Positions 25,906 to 33,942 of a stretch of DNA of 64,000 nucleotides are shown piece by piece. A program made the translations under genes and the position numbers. Position 1 is the stretch's first letter. The number at the start of each line of letters is the position of its first letter. Origin of the DNA: Streptomyces sp. 135 (GTDB lineage Bacteria > Actinomycetota > Actinomycetes > Streptomycetales > Streptomycetaceae); assembly GCF_020026305.1 (NCBI RefSeq), contig NZ_CP075691.1, positions 8,735,415 to 8,799,414 on the forward strand. The letters run 5' to 3'. The notes below the pieces were generated by a model that saw only the letters and a list, made by a program, of their open reading frames with translations, was not told the origin of the DNA and searched no databases.

Positions 25906-26247
25906 ATGGCGTACGGAGCCTCTACCGGCAAGAAGACCGCCGCTGGCTTCCCGGGCCTGGAAAACACCTCCTTCCGGTCCGGTTTCCAGGCGGCCTCGAC
26001 AGTGCCGACCAGTGGCAGCGACATCTACCTGTTCAAGGACTCCGAGTACGTCCGCTACCACGTCTACGAGGATTAGATCGTCCGCCGTGACAGCATTGAA
26101 AGGGGCTTCCCGGGACTGAAGGGCACCGCGTTCACCGCCAACTTCGATGCAGCCGCGATGGTCCCGAGCGGCGGCAACGACATGTACCTGTTCAAGGGCG
26201 ATGAATACGTGCGCTACAACAACAGCACGGAGACGATTTTCCCCTGA
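25906..26247 (+). pseudogene. Hemopexin-repeat protein, interrupted by an in-frame stop
   Basis: From ATG 25906 the frame gives two hemopexin-type repeats: GFPGLENTSFRSGFQAA ... SDIYLFKDSEYVRYHVY, then after a TAG at 26074-26076 the same frame continues GFPGLKGTAFTANFDAA ... NDMYLFKGDEYVRYNN to TGA at 26245. The paired YLFKxxEYVRY motifs are diagnostic of hemopexin-like repeats. A four-bladed propeller needs four repeats, so two are missing as well. Nonfunctional; one base change (TAG back to a sense codon) separates it from an open two-repeat frame. Confidence 0.75.
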
Positions 26248-26335
26248 CGGCCAAGCCGGCTCACACGCCACGGAGGGGCCTGCGCCATCGGTGAGAGGTT
26301 CCGGTCTACGAGAACACAGAGACTGGTCTGGTGCA

Positions 26336-26363
26336 GAGGCGGTGTTCCAACCCTGCACCATTC
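26336..26363. repeat. Imperfect direct repeat, unit B (with 23635-23662)
   Basis: Partner of the unit at 23635-23662. It lies between the hemopexin pseudogene and the 3' end of the zinc-ribbon/recombinase-like gene. Confidence 0.5.
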
Positions 26364-26370
26364 CGTCCCT

Positions 26371-28614
26371 TCAAGATCCCTCCGGGGATCCCGCTTCGTC
26401 GTTCGAGCAGGCAGCCAGGTAGTCCGTCCAGCTGTCCTGGGCGAACCGAGCCCACCTGTGGGCGCTGCCAGCGCTGACGCCGAAGAGGTCACTGATCACG
26501 ATGGGAGGAAGGTCGGCGACGGCTTCGAGCATGGCGGTGTTGCGGGCGCTGATGACTTCCAGGCCGTGTTGCCGCAGCTTGTTCACGATCCTCTGCGCCG
26601 TGATCGGACGGTGGGCGGGCACTCCGGGAAGCAAGTAGGTGGGGCGGCCGTCCTGTGGCGGCCGGAGCATCGAGCGGACCGTCGGTCGAGCGATCTGTTC
26701 CTGGATGAGCAGTGCCAGCTTGGGCGGCAAGAGGACGGGGTTCCGTTCGATGGTGAGGTAACCGTCGTCCCCCGTGCGTTCGAACCGGTCAGTGGTCAGT
26801 TCAACCAGCCGGACGACGGGCAGGCCGTAGAGCCTGATCAACGCGCCCGCGATGCGGACGTCGAGGGGGAGTTGGTCGTCGTTCAGGCAGCGCTTCAGTT
26901 GCTCGTTCAGGGCGGTTTCGGTGATGAACTGGGTTGGGAGCCCGGTTCGCTCTGCCGTGAGGGCCATCCTGCTGGTAAGTCGTCGGGCACCGGCCCATCG
27001 GATGAAGGCTCCGATCGACCTGCGTCGTGTGGGGTGAGTGGTGAGCCAGAGGTCCAGGTCCTCCTGGCCGGCTGCGGCCAGGTCGAGTTGCTTGCCATCG
27101 AGCCAGTTCAGGAAATCGATCGCGGCGCGGATGATCTGCCACTCAGCGAACGGACCGATGATCTTCATCTGATGCTGCGGAAGACGCGTCAGGACACCGG
27201 CAGACCACGATTCCAGACGGGCGAGATTCTCGTTTCGCTCCGGCAGGACGCCGGTCGCCACCAGGAGCTTCCGGAAGTGGTGGGTCGAGTTGTAGTCCTG
27301 GGACAGGGCGTCCAGAGACGCGTGGGTGATCTCCGTGTTCTGAGACACGAGCTCCGCCAGGATCTTCGGACCGGAGCTGCTTCGAAGCCAGGTCAGCACG
27401 GATCGCGGATGGTCGGCCGAGGCAAGTGCGTCAGCCAGCGGACGGAGTGCCGATGGGCCCGGGCCGTCCCCGGGCGCGAGGAGTTGGCGCACGCGGTCAC
27501 CGACTGAGCACCGGGTGCAGAGTCCGGCGTCGTAGATGTCGCCGGGAAAACCGCAGCGGCTGCAGCTGTAGGTGATGTCCGTGCCGCAGCAGGGCCCGCA
27601 GAGATCGCCTCCGTCATCAGCGCGGCCGATCAGGACCTGGGCGCTCTGACACCGCGAGCAAGGCGCGGGGTTCCGCCGGCGCCGATTGAAGCAGGTGTCG
27701 CAGACCGGGCCGAGGGGCCAGTTGGCCCGAGCGTCACGCTCACGGCCGCAGTCGGCGCACTGAACGAGCGTGCGCGGCCGACAGCGGTCACAGTGGAGGG
27801 CGCCTCCTCGCTCTCTCACGCGGTAGACACGCGCCTGCCGGTCGCAAATGCTGCACACCCCAAGCGGCCCCGTGTTGCAGTTCTGGCAGAGCTCGGGCTG
27901 TCCGTCGGCGGCACGGACTCTGATCCGCCGGAGGTTGCCGCAGCCTCCGCAGAGCCGGGGCGGGGGCGCATAGCAGCTGTTGCAGACCGGTCCGTCCTCA
28001 GTCTTGGCATGGGCTGGCCGCAGCCTTCCGCACCGGATGCACTTCCGCTCCGGCCTGGGAGTGCAGGACTGACACAGTGCCTTGCCGTCCTCACGTCGGC
28101 TCTTGGGCAGCTTGCGCTGTCCGCAGCCCGCGCACTCCTCCCAGGACAGGGAGGAGTCCCTGCTGTAGCAGCGCCTGCAGATCGGCCCCTCCTCGAGTCG
28201 GCGGGCGATGAGGCCTTCCTGTCCGCAGCGGGCGCACTTCCGCAGCTCGGTTCGGTACACACACCACATGCAGCAGCGGCCCTGGGGCGTCGGGCGGGGA
28301 AGCTCCCGGTCGCTGCGGCCGCACATCGCGCAGGACAACTGGGTGACTGCCTCCCCGAAGCCGTCAGCTTCCAGCTGACGCAGGAGCCGGACCAGCGCGG
28401 CCGGGCAGTGGGGCGACGGGGCGGTGAGCGCGTCTCTGCGTTCAGCGAAGTGCCGGGCCAGCTCGCGCGCAGGTATCGGACCCCATGCCTTGGCCCGCTC
28501 CAGGACTGCCTGGGCCGCCTGCTCGGTCAGCTCCGGGATCCGGTGCCGAACGTGACCGATGATGCTGACCCTGGCCTCCGCGAGCTCCCGCTGATTTCTC
28601 TGCTTCTGGTTCAC
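26371..28614 (-). CDS. Large zinc-ribbon repeat protein with C-terminal tyrosine-recombinase-like domain
   Basis: 747 residues from GTG 28614, overlapping the upstream HTH stop by 3 bases. After a helical N terminus (about 1-110) come roughly ten CxxC...CxxC zinc ribbons (about 120-390; for example CAMCGRSD, CARCGQEGLI, CIRCGRLRP, CSRCGFPGD). The C-terminal third (about 560-740) follows the fold pattern of tyrosine recombinases: VRIAGALIRLYGLPVVRLVEL around box I, SARNTAMLEAVADLPP at box II, and SDLFGVSAGSAHRWARFA; but the HxxR and Tyr positions look altered, so catalysis is doubtful. Third gene of a recombinase operon (28931, 28611, 26371); perhaps a DNA-binding partner of the active integrase. 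Confidence 0.65.
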   Translation of the reverse strand: MNQKQRNQRELAEARVSIIGHVRHRIPELTEQAAQAVLERAKAWGPIPARELARHFAERRDALTAPSPHCPAALVRLLRQLEADGFGEAVTQLSCAMCGRSDRELPRPTPQGRCCMWCVYRTELRKCARCGQEGLIARRLEEGPICRRCYSRDSSLSWEECAGCGQRKLPKSRREDGKALCQSCTPRPERKCIRCGRLRPAHAKTEDGPVCNSCYAPPPRLCGGCGNLRRIRVRAADGQPELCQNCNTGPLGVCSICDRQARVYRVRERGGALHCDRCRPRTLVQCADCGRERDARANWPLGPVCDTCFNRRRRNPAPCSRCQSAQVLIGRADDGGDLCGPCCGTDITYSCSRCGFPGDIYDAGLCTRCSVGDRVRQLLAPGDGPGPSALRPLADALASADHPRSVLTWLRSSSGPKILAELVSQNTEITHASLDALSQDYNSTHHFRKLLVATGVLPERNENLARLESWSAGVLTRLPQHQMKIIGPFAEWQIIRAAIDFLNWLDGKQLDLAAAGQEDLDLWLTTHPTRRRSIGAFIRWAGARRLTSRMALTAERTGLPTQFITETALNEQLKRCLNDDQLPLDVRIAGALIRLYGLPVVRLVELTTDRFERTGDDGYLTIERNPVLLPPKLALLIQEQIARPTVRSMLRPPQDGRPTYLLPGVPAHRPITAQRIVNKLRQHGLEVISARNTAMLEAVADLPPIVISDLFGVSAGSAHRWARFAQDSWTDYLAACSNDEAGSPEGS

Positions 28615-28934
28615 GGCTTGCCGGGGCGCCGGACGACGGCTCGCCGCGGTGTGATCGGGGTCGGGTCGGCGTCGCCAACAACCTTGCGGAGCTGGGTGTT
28701 GACGACCTCCGGCTTGATCAAGTCGTTCGGGGTGCACTGGAGGATGTCGCAGAGCGCAACGAGAGTGTCCATGCTCATGCGCTGGGGCGGCTGGGTCACC
28801 AGCCGGTAGACCTGTTCTCGCGAGAGGGTGACCCCTCGCTCGGCCAGCAACGGCACCAGGTCAGAGGTCTGGAACATCTCCTTCTCAGCCATCAGCTTTC
28901 GCAGATGCCACTGGTAGCCCATCTTCTTGATCAT
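28611..28934 (-). CDS. Cro/C1-type HTH protein
   Basis: 107 residues; ATG 28934 overlaps the integrase stop (ATGA) and its own stop overlaps the next GTG (GTGA), so the three genes are translationally coupled. HTH core: LVPLLAERGVTLSREQVYRL and LVALCDILQCTPNDLIKPE, the HTH_26/XRE type. A basic tail follows (RRAVVRRPGKP). Likely regulator or accessory DNA-binding subunit of the recombinase module, comparable in position and size to TnpC-like partners; that comparison is inference. Confidence 0.75.
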   Translation of the reverse strand: MIKKMGYQWHLRKLMAEKEMFQTSDLVPLLAERGVTLSREQVYRLVTQPPQRMSMDTLVALCDILQCTPNDLIKPEVVNTQLRKVVGDADPTPITPRRAVVRRPGKP

Positions 28935-30046
28935 GTCGTCACGTCCCAGTCGTCGCCCAGTCGGTTCTTCAGTGATGCTTCCAGCAGCTTGTTGCGGAAC
29001 TCGTTCGAGACCCCCATGTAGATCGCCGTGGTGGATGCATGCGAGTGTCCGACCTGTTCTTGGACGAACCGGGTGGGATAGCCGAACTCGGTCAGGTGCG
29101 TGATGTAGCTGTGGCGCAGGCAATGCAGGTCGAGGTCCTCATCGAGGCCGGCGGCCTCGCGGGCGGCGACGAACGCCTCGTTGATCGACCGGGGTGAAAG
29201 GCGCCCGCACCTCTCCGTCATCCAGAGAGCGGGGTGGCGACCGGGCGAGAAATGCGGACGTATCTCGGTCACCCACTGGTCCAGCACGTCGACGCACCAG
29301 TCGAACTCCGGGACGGTCAGCACCGTCCGCCGCTTGGGCGGCGAACCCTTCTGGGACTTCCCGAAGCGGACCATCGCGCTGCCGTAGCCGCGGAACTGTG
29401 GCGCCTTGCGATTCCGCCGCAGATCGACCAGGTCAAGTCGGGAAGACTCAGTGCGGCGCGTCCCGTAGGCGTAGATCGTCTTGAGCACGGCAGCGTCGCG
29501 CAGAGCGCAGAGGGCGCCCTTGCGGCCCTGGCCGCGGATCTTGCTCGGCCGAGCATCGGCGGCGTCGAAGAGGGCTTGGATCTCGTCGTAGTCCAGTGGC
29601 CGGCGGCGTGGGTCGCCCTCGTACTCGACCGTATGAAGGACTGAATTGCCTTCGTGGAAGACCTGTTGCGGCACCTCACCGAACCGCTCCGAGCAAGCGT
29701 GCAGCCAGCCGTAGCGGGAGTCCAGGAGGTACTCCAGGAACAGGCCGATCGTCACCTCGTAGGTGCGGGCGGTCGACATCTGGATCGGCTTGCTGCCGCT
29801 TCGCAGGTGGGCGATGAACGCCTCGCCGTCCGCTGGTGTCCACTGCCAGGGGTACTGGCCGGTGAACTCCTCCAACCGCTCAATCAACCGCAGCCGCGGG
29901 TCGATCGTCGATGACTTCAGGAACCGGGCTGACTGCTGCCTCGCCCAGCCCTCCTTCATCGCGTCGAACACCGCGGGGGCCGGGTCGAGATGGATGACGT
30001 TGCGGGCCAGGACAAGGTGCGCTGAACCGGGTGCTTGCATGCTCAC
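28931..30046 (-). CDS. Tyrosine recombinase / integrase
   Basis: 371 residues from ATG 30046. N-terminal SAM-like core-binding domain (about 30-130), catalytic domain with box I Arg in YAYGTRRTES, box II HCLRHSYITHL, then GHSHASTTAIYMGV supplying the second His and the Tyr nucleophile; all catalytic positions look intact. First gene of the minus-strand trio. Its upstream region contains a GTTG/CAAC palindrome (30054-30070). An adjacent active integrase with two coupled accessory genes recalls Tn554-like and recombinase-in-trio systems. Confidence 0.88.
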   Translation of the reverse strand: MSMQAPGSAHLVLARNVIHLDPAPAVFDAMKEGWARQQSARFLKSSTIDPRLRLIERLEEFTGQYPWQWTPADGEAFIAHLRSGSKPIQMSTARTYEVTIGLFLEYLLDSRYGWLHACSERFGEVPQQVFHEGNSVLHTVEYEGDPRRRPLDYDEIQALFDAADARPSKIRGQGRKGALCALRDAAVLKTIYAYGTRRTESSRLDLVDLRRNRKAPQFRGYGSAMVRFGKSQKGSPPKRRTVLTVPEFDWCVDVLDQWVTEIRPHFSPGRHPALWMTERCGRLSPRSINEAFVAAREAAGLDEDLDLHCLRHSYITHLTEFGYPTRFVQEQVGHSHASTTAIYMGVSNEFRNKLLEASLKNRLGDDWDVTT

Positions 30047-30053
30047 CCACCTG

Positions 30054-30070
30054 TTGTATCAAACGCAACA
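30054..30070. promoter_or_regulatory. 17-bp palindrome upstream of the integrase operon
   Basis: GTTGTATCAAACGCAAC, imperfect dyad. Read on the minus strand, it matches the palindrome at 30181-30197 at 13 of 17 positions. Located 8 bp upstream of the integrase start: a candidate operator or recombination core site. Confidence 0.5.
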
Positions 30071-30180
30071 ATGATGAATCTATATGCTAACGTGCAGGTC
30101 AGGCTTGATCGACTCGACAGCCCTCCGCGGAGGCCGCCTCACTGACCAGCCAGAACGCCCCTTCAGGAGCCCTGTGGAGT

Positions 30181-30197
30181 GTTGCATCTGATGCAAT
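30181..30197. promoter_or_regulatory. 17-bp palindrome at the start of the divergent operon
   Basis: GTTGCATCTGATGCAAT, with the 15-bp perfect dyad TTGCATCTGATGCAA, overlapping the likely start codon of the 30191 gene. Related to the palindrome at 30054-30070, so both divergent operons may answer to the same protein. Confidence 0.5.
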
Positions 30198-30523
30198 TCA
30201 TCCTGTTTATGCTGGTCAACCGCGCCCAGTTCGACAACACCGCCGCCAGCCGCGAGAAGATCCGCGAGCGGGTCCCGGCCGTCCGCAAGATCGAGCACAC
30301 CCTGGAGTACGTCGATCTCGTAGGGTCTTGCCATGGCTTCGTGGCCACCCTGGGGCGGCTGGTCCCCAAGATGCGCGGCCAGCAGTTCACCGACGACGAG
30401 CGCGACACCGTCCGGCGCCAGCTGGCACGGGTCCGTGCTGCGGCCGACTGGCTGGAGGGGGCACTCGATCACGGCAAGTTCACCCTGGACGAGCAGCTCA
30501 CCCAGCTACTGAAGGGCGAGTAG
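30191..30523 (+). CDS. Small helical protein upstream of RacP-like gene
   Basis: 110 residues from ATG 30191 (an in-frame GTG at 30179 with AGGAG upstream is an alternative giving 114). Mostly amphipathic helix: FILFMLVNRAQFDNTAAS, REKIRERVPAVRKIEHTLEY, then RGQQFTDDERDTVRRQLARV. No motif recognised. Stops 3 bp before the RacP-like gene, hence one transcript. Confidence 0.6.
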   Translation: MQFILFMLVNRAQFDNTAASREKIRERVPAVRKIEHTLEYVDLVGSCHGFVATLGRLVPKMRGQQFTDDERDTVRRQLARVRAAADWLEGALDHGKFTLDEQLTQLLKGE

Positions 30524-30526
30524 GCC

Positions 30527-30967
30527 ATGGCCCGACGTCCGCCGGCGCGGTCGCGGGAGGCGCGGCCGCTGTCCGAGCACTACGGCGACCTGGTCCGCGT
30601 CGCGCTCATGGAGGCCAGACCCGCGGGCCTGCACACCTACCAGCTCATGTCCGCCACCCGCATCACCCGCTCCCAGGTCGCCCGGGGAGTGCGCCATCTG
30701 CGCGACGTCGGTGCGGCCGAGCACCTCACCCCGATCATCTGGCGGCGCAAGGACGGCTACATGTTCTCCGACGATCCCGCGGACTGGATCGAGTACGAGA
30801 AGAAGCAACTGGCGCAGATCCTGGGACGGCTGACCCGGATGATCACGGGGACGCTCGACCCCCACCTGGCCCGCTACCCCGACGACGAATGGGCCCAGCT
30901 GGTCACCGACCAGCTCACCGGCGTCCGCTCCACCCTCGCCCAGCTCTCCAAGCAGTCCCGCTCCTGA
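30527..30967 (+). CDS. RacP-like winged-helix protein
   Basis: 146 residues. Winged-helix pattern LHTYQLMSATRITRSQVARG then VRHLRDVGAAEHLTPIIW with a wing, followed by a helical C terminus ending LAQLSKQSRS. Streptomyces proteins with this layout are annotated RacP; the biochemical role is not established. Same transcript as 30191, and the IS5-type transposase starts 13 bp downstream. Confidence 0.6.
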   Translation: MARRPPARSREARPLSEHYGDLVRVALMEARPAGLHTYQLMSATRITRSQVARGVRHLRDVGAAEHLTPIIWRRKDGYMFSDDPADWIEYEKKQLAQILGRLTRMITGTLDPHLARYPDDEWAQLVTDQLTGVRSTLAQLSKQSRS

Positions 30968-30980
30968 CACGAGTCCAGCC

Positions 30981-31841
30981 ATGCCGACCACTGCACGTCA
31001 CCGGACCCGCCGCTACCCCTCCGACACCACCGTCGCCGAATGGGCCCTGCTTGAAGCCCTGTTGCCGGTCGAGGCATGCCGGACCAAGACCGGCGGGCAC
31101 CCCGAGAAGTGGCCCCGCCGGCAGATCGTCGACGCAATCCGCTACCTCGTCGACAACGGGACGAAGTGGAGGGCCCTGCCTGCGGACTTCCCGCCGTGGC
31201 AGACCGTCTACGGTTTCTTCGCGCGATGGAACCGGGCCGGGGTCGTCACCTTCATCCGCGACCAGCTGCGGCGCCATATCCGCACGGGCAAGGGCCGCTG
31301 CCCATTCCCCGTGACGCTCATCGTCGACTCGCAGTCGGTGAAGGCGGCCTCCACTGTCGGCCGGGGCAGCCGCGGCTACGACGCAGGCAAGAAAATCAAC
31401 GGGCGCAAAAGACATCTCGTGGTCGACACCCTGGGCCTGCCCGTGATGATCACGGTGACGGCGGGCGACGTCCGCGACGAGATCATCGCCCGGGACCTCC
31501 TCTGGCGCCTGCGACTCACCCATCCGCAGATCACCCAGGTCTGGGCGGACTCCGCCTACGCCCGCGACCTGCTGCCCGCCTGGACCGCAGGCCACCTCTG
31601 GATGTCTCTGCGGCCCGTGCTGAGGCCCAAGGGCGCCCGCGGCTTCGTCGTCCTGCCCCGCCGCTGGAAAGTCGAACGCTCCATCGGCTGGATCATGAAC
31701 GCCCGCCGCAACGCGAGGGATTACGAGCGCCTGCCTCAACACGCCGAAGCTCACCTGAACTGGGCGTTCATCACTCTCATGACCCGGCGACTGACCCGCA
31801 ACGGCCCCCGCACCGGCTGGAAAAGGATTGGCCCAGCCTGA
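30981..31841 (+). CDS. IS5-family transposase
   Basis: 286 residues. N-terminal DUF4096-like region (TVAEWALLEALLPVE, RRQIVDAIRYLVDNGTKWR), DDE motifs LIVDSQSVKAAS, VWADSAYARD and RRWKVERSIGWIM, all apparently intact. No clear terminal inverted repeats or target duplication could be placed around it; it sits 13 bp behind the RacP-like gene in the same direction, so it may be co-expressed as a unit rather than be an independent IS. Confidence 0.85.
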   Translation: MPTTARHRTRRYPSDTTVAEWALLEALLPVEACRTKTGGHPEKWPRRQIVDAIRYLVDNGTKWRALPADFPPWQTVYGFFARWNRAGVVTFIRDQLRRHIRTGKGRCPFPVTLIVDSQSVKAASTVGRGSRGYDAGKKINGRKRHLVVDTLGLPVMITVTAGDVRDEIIARDLLWRLRLTHPQITQVWADSAYARDLLPAWTAGHLWMSLRPVLRPKGARGFVVLPRRWKVERSIGWIMNARRNARDYERLPQHAEAHLNWAFITLMTRRLTRNGPRTGWKRIGPA

Positions 31842-31877
31842 CCAGCATCTTGTCTGCCGGACTGGGCTGAGAGCGTG

Positions 31878-32459
31878 CTATCGGACGCGAGCGTGGAGAT
31901 GCATGTCGTGCCAGCCGTCACTATGCAGCAATGCTTTATGACGGATGCCTTCCTGCACGAAACCCGTCTTGACCGCCACGCGGCACGATGTCTGGTTGAC
32001 CGCTGAATGTCCGAGTTCGAGGCGGTGGAACCCGACCTCGCCCAACGCCCAGTCAGTTACCGCCTCAACGGCGCGGGAGCAGACACCAGCACCGCGGGCC
32101 CACGGCGCGGTCCAGTACGAGATCTCGGCTTGACCACCGATCAGGATCACTGACTGCAGAGCTACCCGACCAAGGACAGCGTCGCTCCCGGCGTCGACGA
32201 CAGCCCAGTGGGCGGCAACTTCGTCCTGCCAGCCCCGCTGCCATTGCTTGATCCACTCTCGTGCTTCCGCCTCGGAGTCAGCCCGCTTCAGATGCCAACG
32301 CTGAATATCCGGGTCCTGAAACACCTTTACGACGGCAGCGGCGTCCTCCAGCCGCCAGGGACGCAGCAACAAACCTCCCTCTACAGGCAAGGACGGCTGG
32401 GGAACCCCAACCAGACAACCCGTGGGCATCAGCGGTGTCACCAAAGCTGGCATAGGCAC
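31878..32459 (-). CDS. GNAT N-acetyltransferase (RimJ/RimL type)
   Basis: 193 residues. LLLRPWRLEDAAAVVKVF is the family's beta1/alpha1, AEISYWTAPWARGAGVCSRA the acetyl-CoA binding region (canonical RGxGxG written ARGAGVCS), and HRLELGHSAVNQTSCRVA plus GFVQEGIRHKALLHSDGWHD the C-terminal motif of ribosomal-protein-type acetyltransferases. Substrate unknown. The start is uncertain (internal ATG at about 32429 is possible). Confidence 0.8.
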   Translation of the reverse strand: MPMPALVTPLMPTGCLVGVPQPSLPVEGGLLLRPWRLEDAAAVVKVFQDPDIQRWHLKRADSEAEAREWIKQWQRGWQDEVAAHWAVVDAGSDAVLGRVALQSVILIGGQAEISYWTAPWARGAGVCSRAVEAVTDWALGEVGFHRLELGHSAVNQTSCRVAVKTGFVQEGIRHKALLHSDGWHDMHLHARVR

Positions 32460-32589
32460 AGCATCTCAAGCCGGATCACAGCATGAACGAGTGCCCCCGA
32501 GGATCAAAGACACCTACTGAAGCATGGCCATTGAACGCCTTCACCGTGGCTGTATGGCCGATTCTCGATCACTGCTGCAGCGCATGAGG

Positions 32590-33516
32590 TCAGGCGAAGG
32601 CCTCGCGGTTCAGTTCCGCAATCCTCTCGCGGCGCCGGTCATCAAGCGTGCGGCCCCATTTGGCGTTCGAGTAGTACACGGACCGCCCGGTGGCGGGCTC
32701 GCAGAAGTCGATGTTGCATCCGATGTCTGCGTGGGTGTGATCGCACAGGCAGGTACAGCGTTTGTGCTCGACTTCCCAGCCGAGCCCGGTGGGGCCGTCA
32801 CACAGAAGCCGGATGAGGTCGGGGCACGGCGGGCCATCGGTGGTCTCCAGCCGTACGTTGCCGCCGACAGCGTGCCAGGCATCGGTGCTGTTGATCGGCC
32901 CTGGCCCGGCGGTCGCCCGGATGCGGCGGAGCAGGGGCGAGTAGATCGAGGGCGGATCGCAGGGCGAGGCGATGGCTGCGGCGTAGGCGGTTCTTTCCTC
33001 GGGTGTCCAGTCCGGCTTGGGCTGCAGCAGATCGTAGTCGGGGGCGAGGCGGTTGACGACGCGATCCCACCAGTGGGGGTTGAAGCCGGTAAGCAGGATG
33101 CTCGTCGGCATGCCGGGGCGGTACAGACAGATGCCGCCCCTCTCCCTGCGGTAGCGGAGGCCGGGCACGCCGATAATCCAGTCCTGGGGGCTGGAGAATT
33201 CGTCGTGGTCGGCCAGCCGGGGGAGGAGGAACTCGACCCAGTAATAGGTCACATAGGGTTCGTTGGCGAGCCGGAGGACAAGCTGGTCCTCATCTGGCCG
33301 GACCTGGACGATGCCCAGCGGGTGCTCGCAGACACCGCCGATCTTGCAGCAGGCGAGGAAGACCGCAGTCTCCAGCAGCGCCTGTTCCGGGCGGCGGGCT
33401 GCGGGGACGGGGAGCGGCCGGCCGTCGTCCTCAAGGAGTGCGCTGAGGGCTTGGTGGGATTCGCCGGTGCAGCGGCGGCGGTCTTGGGTGAGGGCCAGGG
33501 CGGCCTGAGGAGACAT
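32590..33516 (-). CDS. Hypothetical protein, Cys/Trp-rich
   Basis: 308 residues, ATG 33516. Contains YYWVEFLLPRLADHDEF, GFNPHWWDRVVNRLAPDYDL and a Cys-rich segment HKRCTCLCDHTHADIGCNID near the C terminus. No known domain recognised. No signal peptide or membrane segment. A possible small gene (33550-33744, minus) could precede it. Stands apart from neighbours. Confidence 0.6.
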   Translation of the reverse strand: MSPQAALALTQDRRRCTGESHQALSALLEDDGRPLPVPAARRPEQALLETAVFLACCKIGGVCEHPLGIVQVRPDEDQLVLRLANEPYVTYYWVEFLLPRLADHDEFSSPQDWIIGVPGLRYRRERGGICLYRPGMPTSILLTGFNPHWWDRVVNRLAPDYDLLQPKPDWTPEERTAYAAAIASPCDPPSIYSPLLRRIRATAGPGPINSTDAWHAVGGNVRLETTDGPPCPDLIRLLCDGPTGLGWEVEHKRCTCLCDHTHADIGCNIDFCEPATGRSVYYSNAKWGRTLDDRRRERIAELNREAFA

Positions 33517-33912
33517 GGCTGCTTTTCCGCGCGGACCGGCCCCCGGCGGTTAGCGCTTCGTTGAGGTGGTGCTGATGGTGTCGTGCGTGGGTGATGCTTC
33601 TGGCCGGTCCTCGGCGAGGGAGCTGCGGGGGCTTCTTCCATCGCGCGGCCGGGCGTTCACGCTGCCCGCGCTGATCACATCCGGTAGGCGGCTGAGGATC
33701 AAGGAGGCGCAGCCGCTGACGCTGCAATCGGGTGAAGCAGTCAACGCCGCCCGCCTTTCTTCGAGGTTCAGAGTGCCAGCGAACAGGAACCAACGCGGGT
33801 GTACCTCGATTGAATAAACACAGCGCTCGAAAGGCCGCTACTCCGGCGCCATGCCAGCACGGGAGAGACTGGCCAGGGCCGCCGACAGGCGGACCTGAGA
33901 AATACGAGGCCG
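33517..33912. other. Gene-poor 400 bp
   Basis: A minus-strand frame at 33550-33744 (64 codons, starting MTASPDCSVSGCAS) ends 33 bp before the 32590-33516 gene and could be a small gene, but no ribosome site or homologue-like pattern supports it. Nothing else stands out. Confidence 0.3.
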
Positions 33913-33942
33913 GTGTCGGTGGGACAGAGGATGCTGGTGCCC

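Noticed and set aside
30968-31877. Terminal inverted repeats of an IS5 element
   Set aside because: GTCCAGCC left and GGACTGGGCTG right look vaguely similar but do not align over more than about 8 bases.
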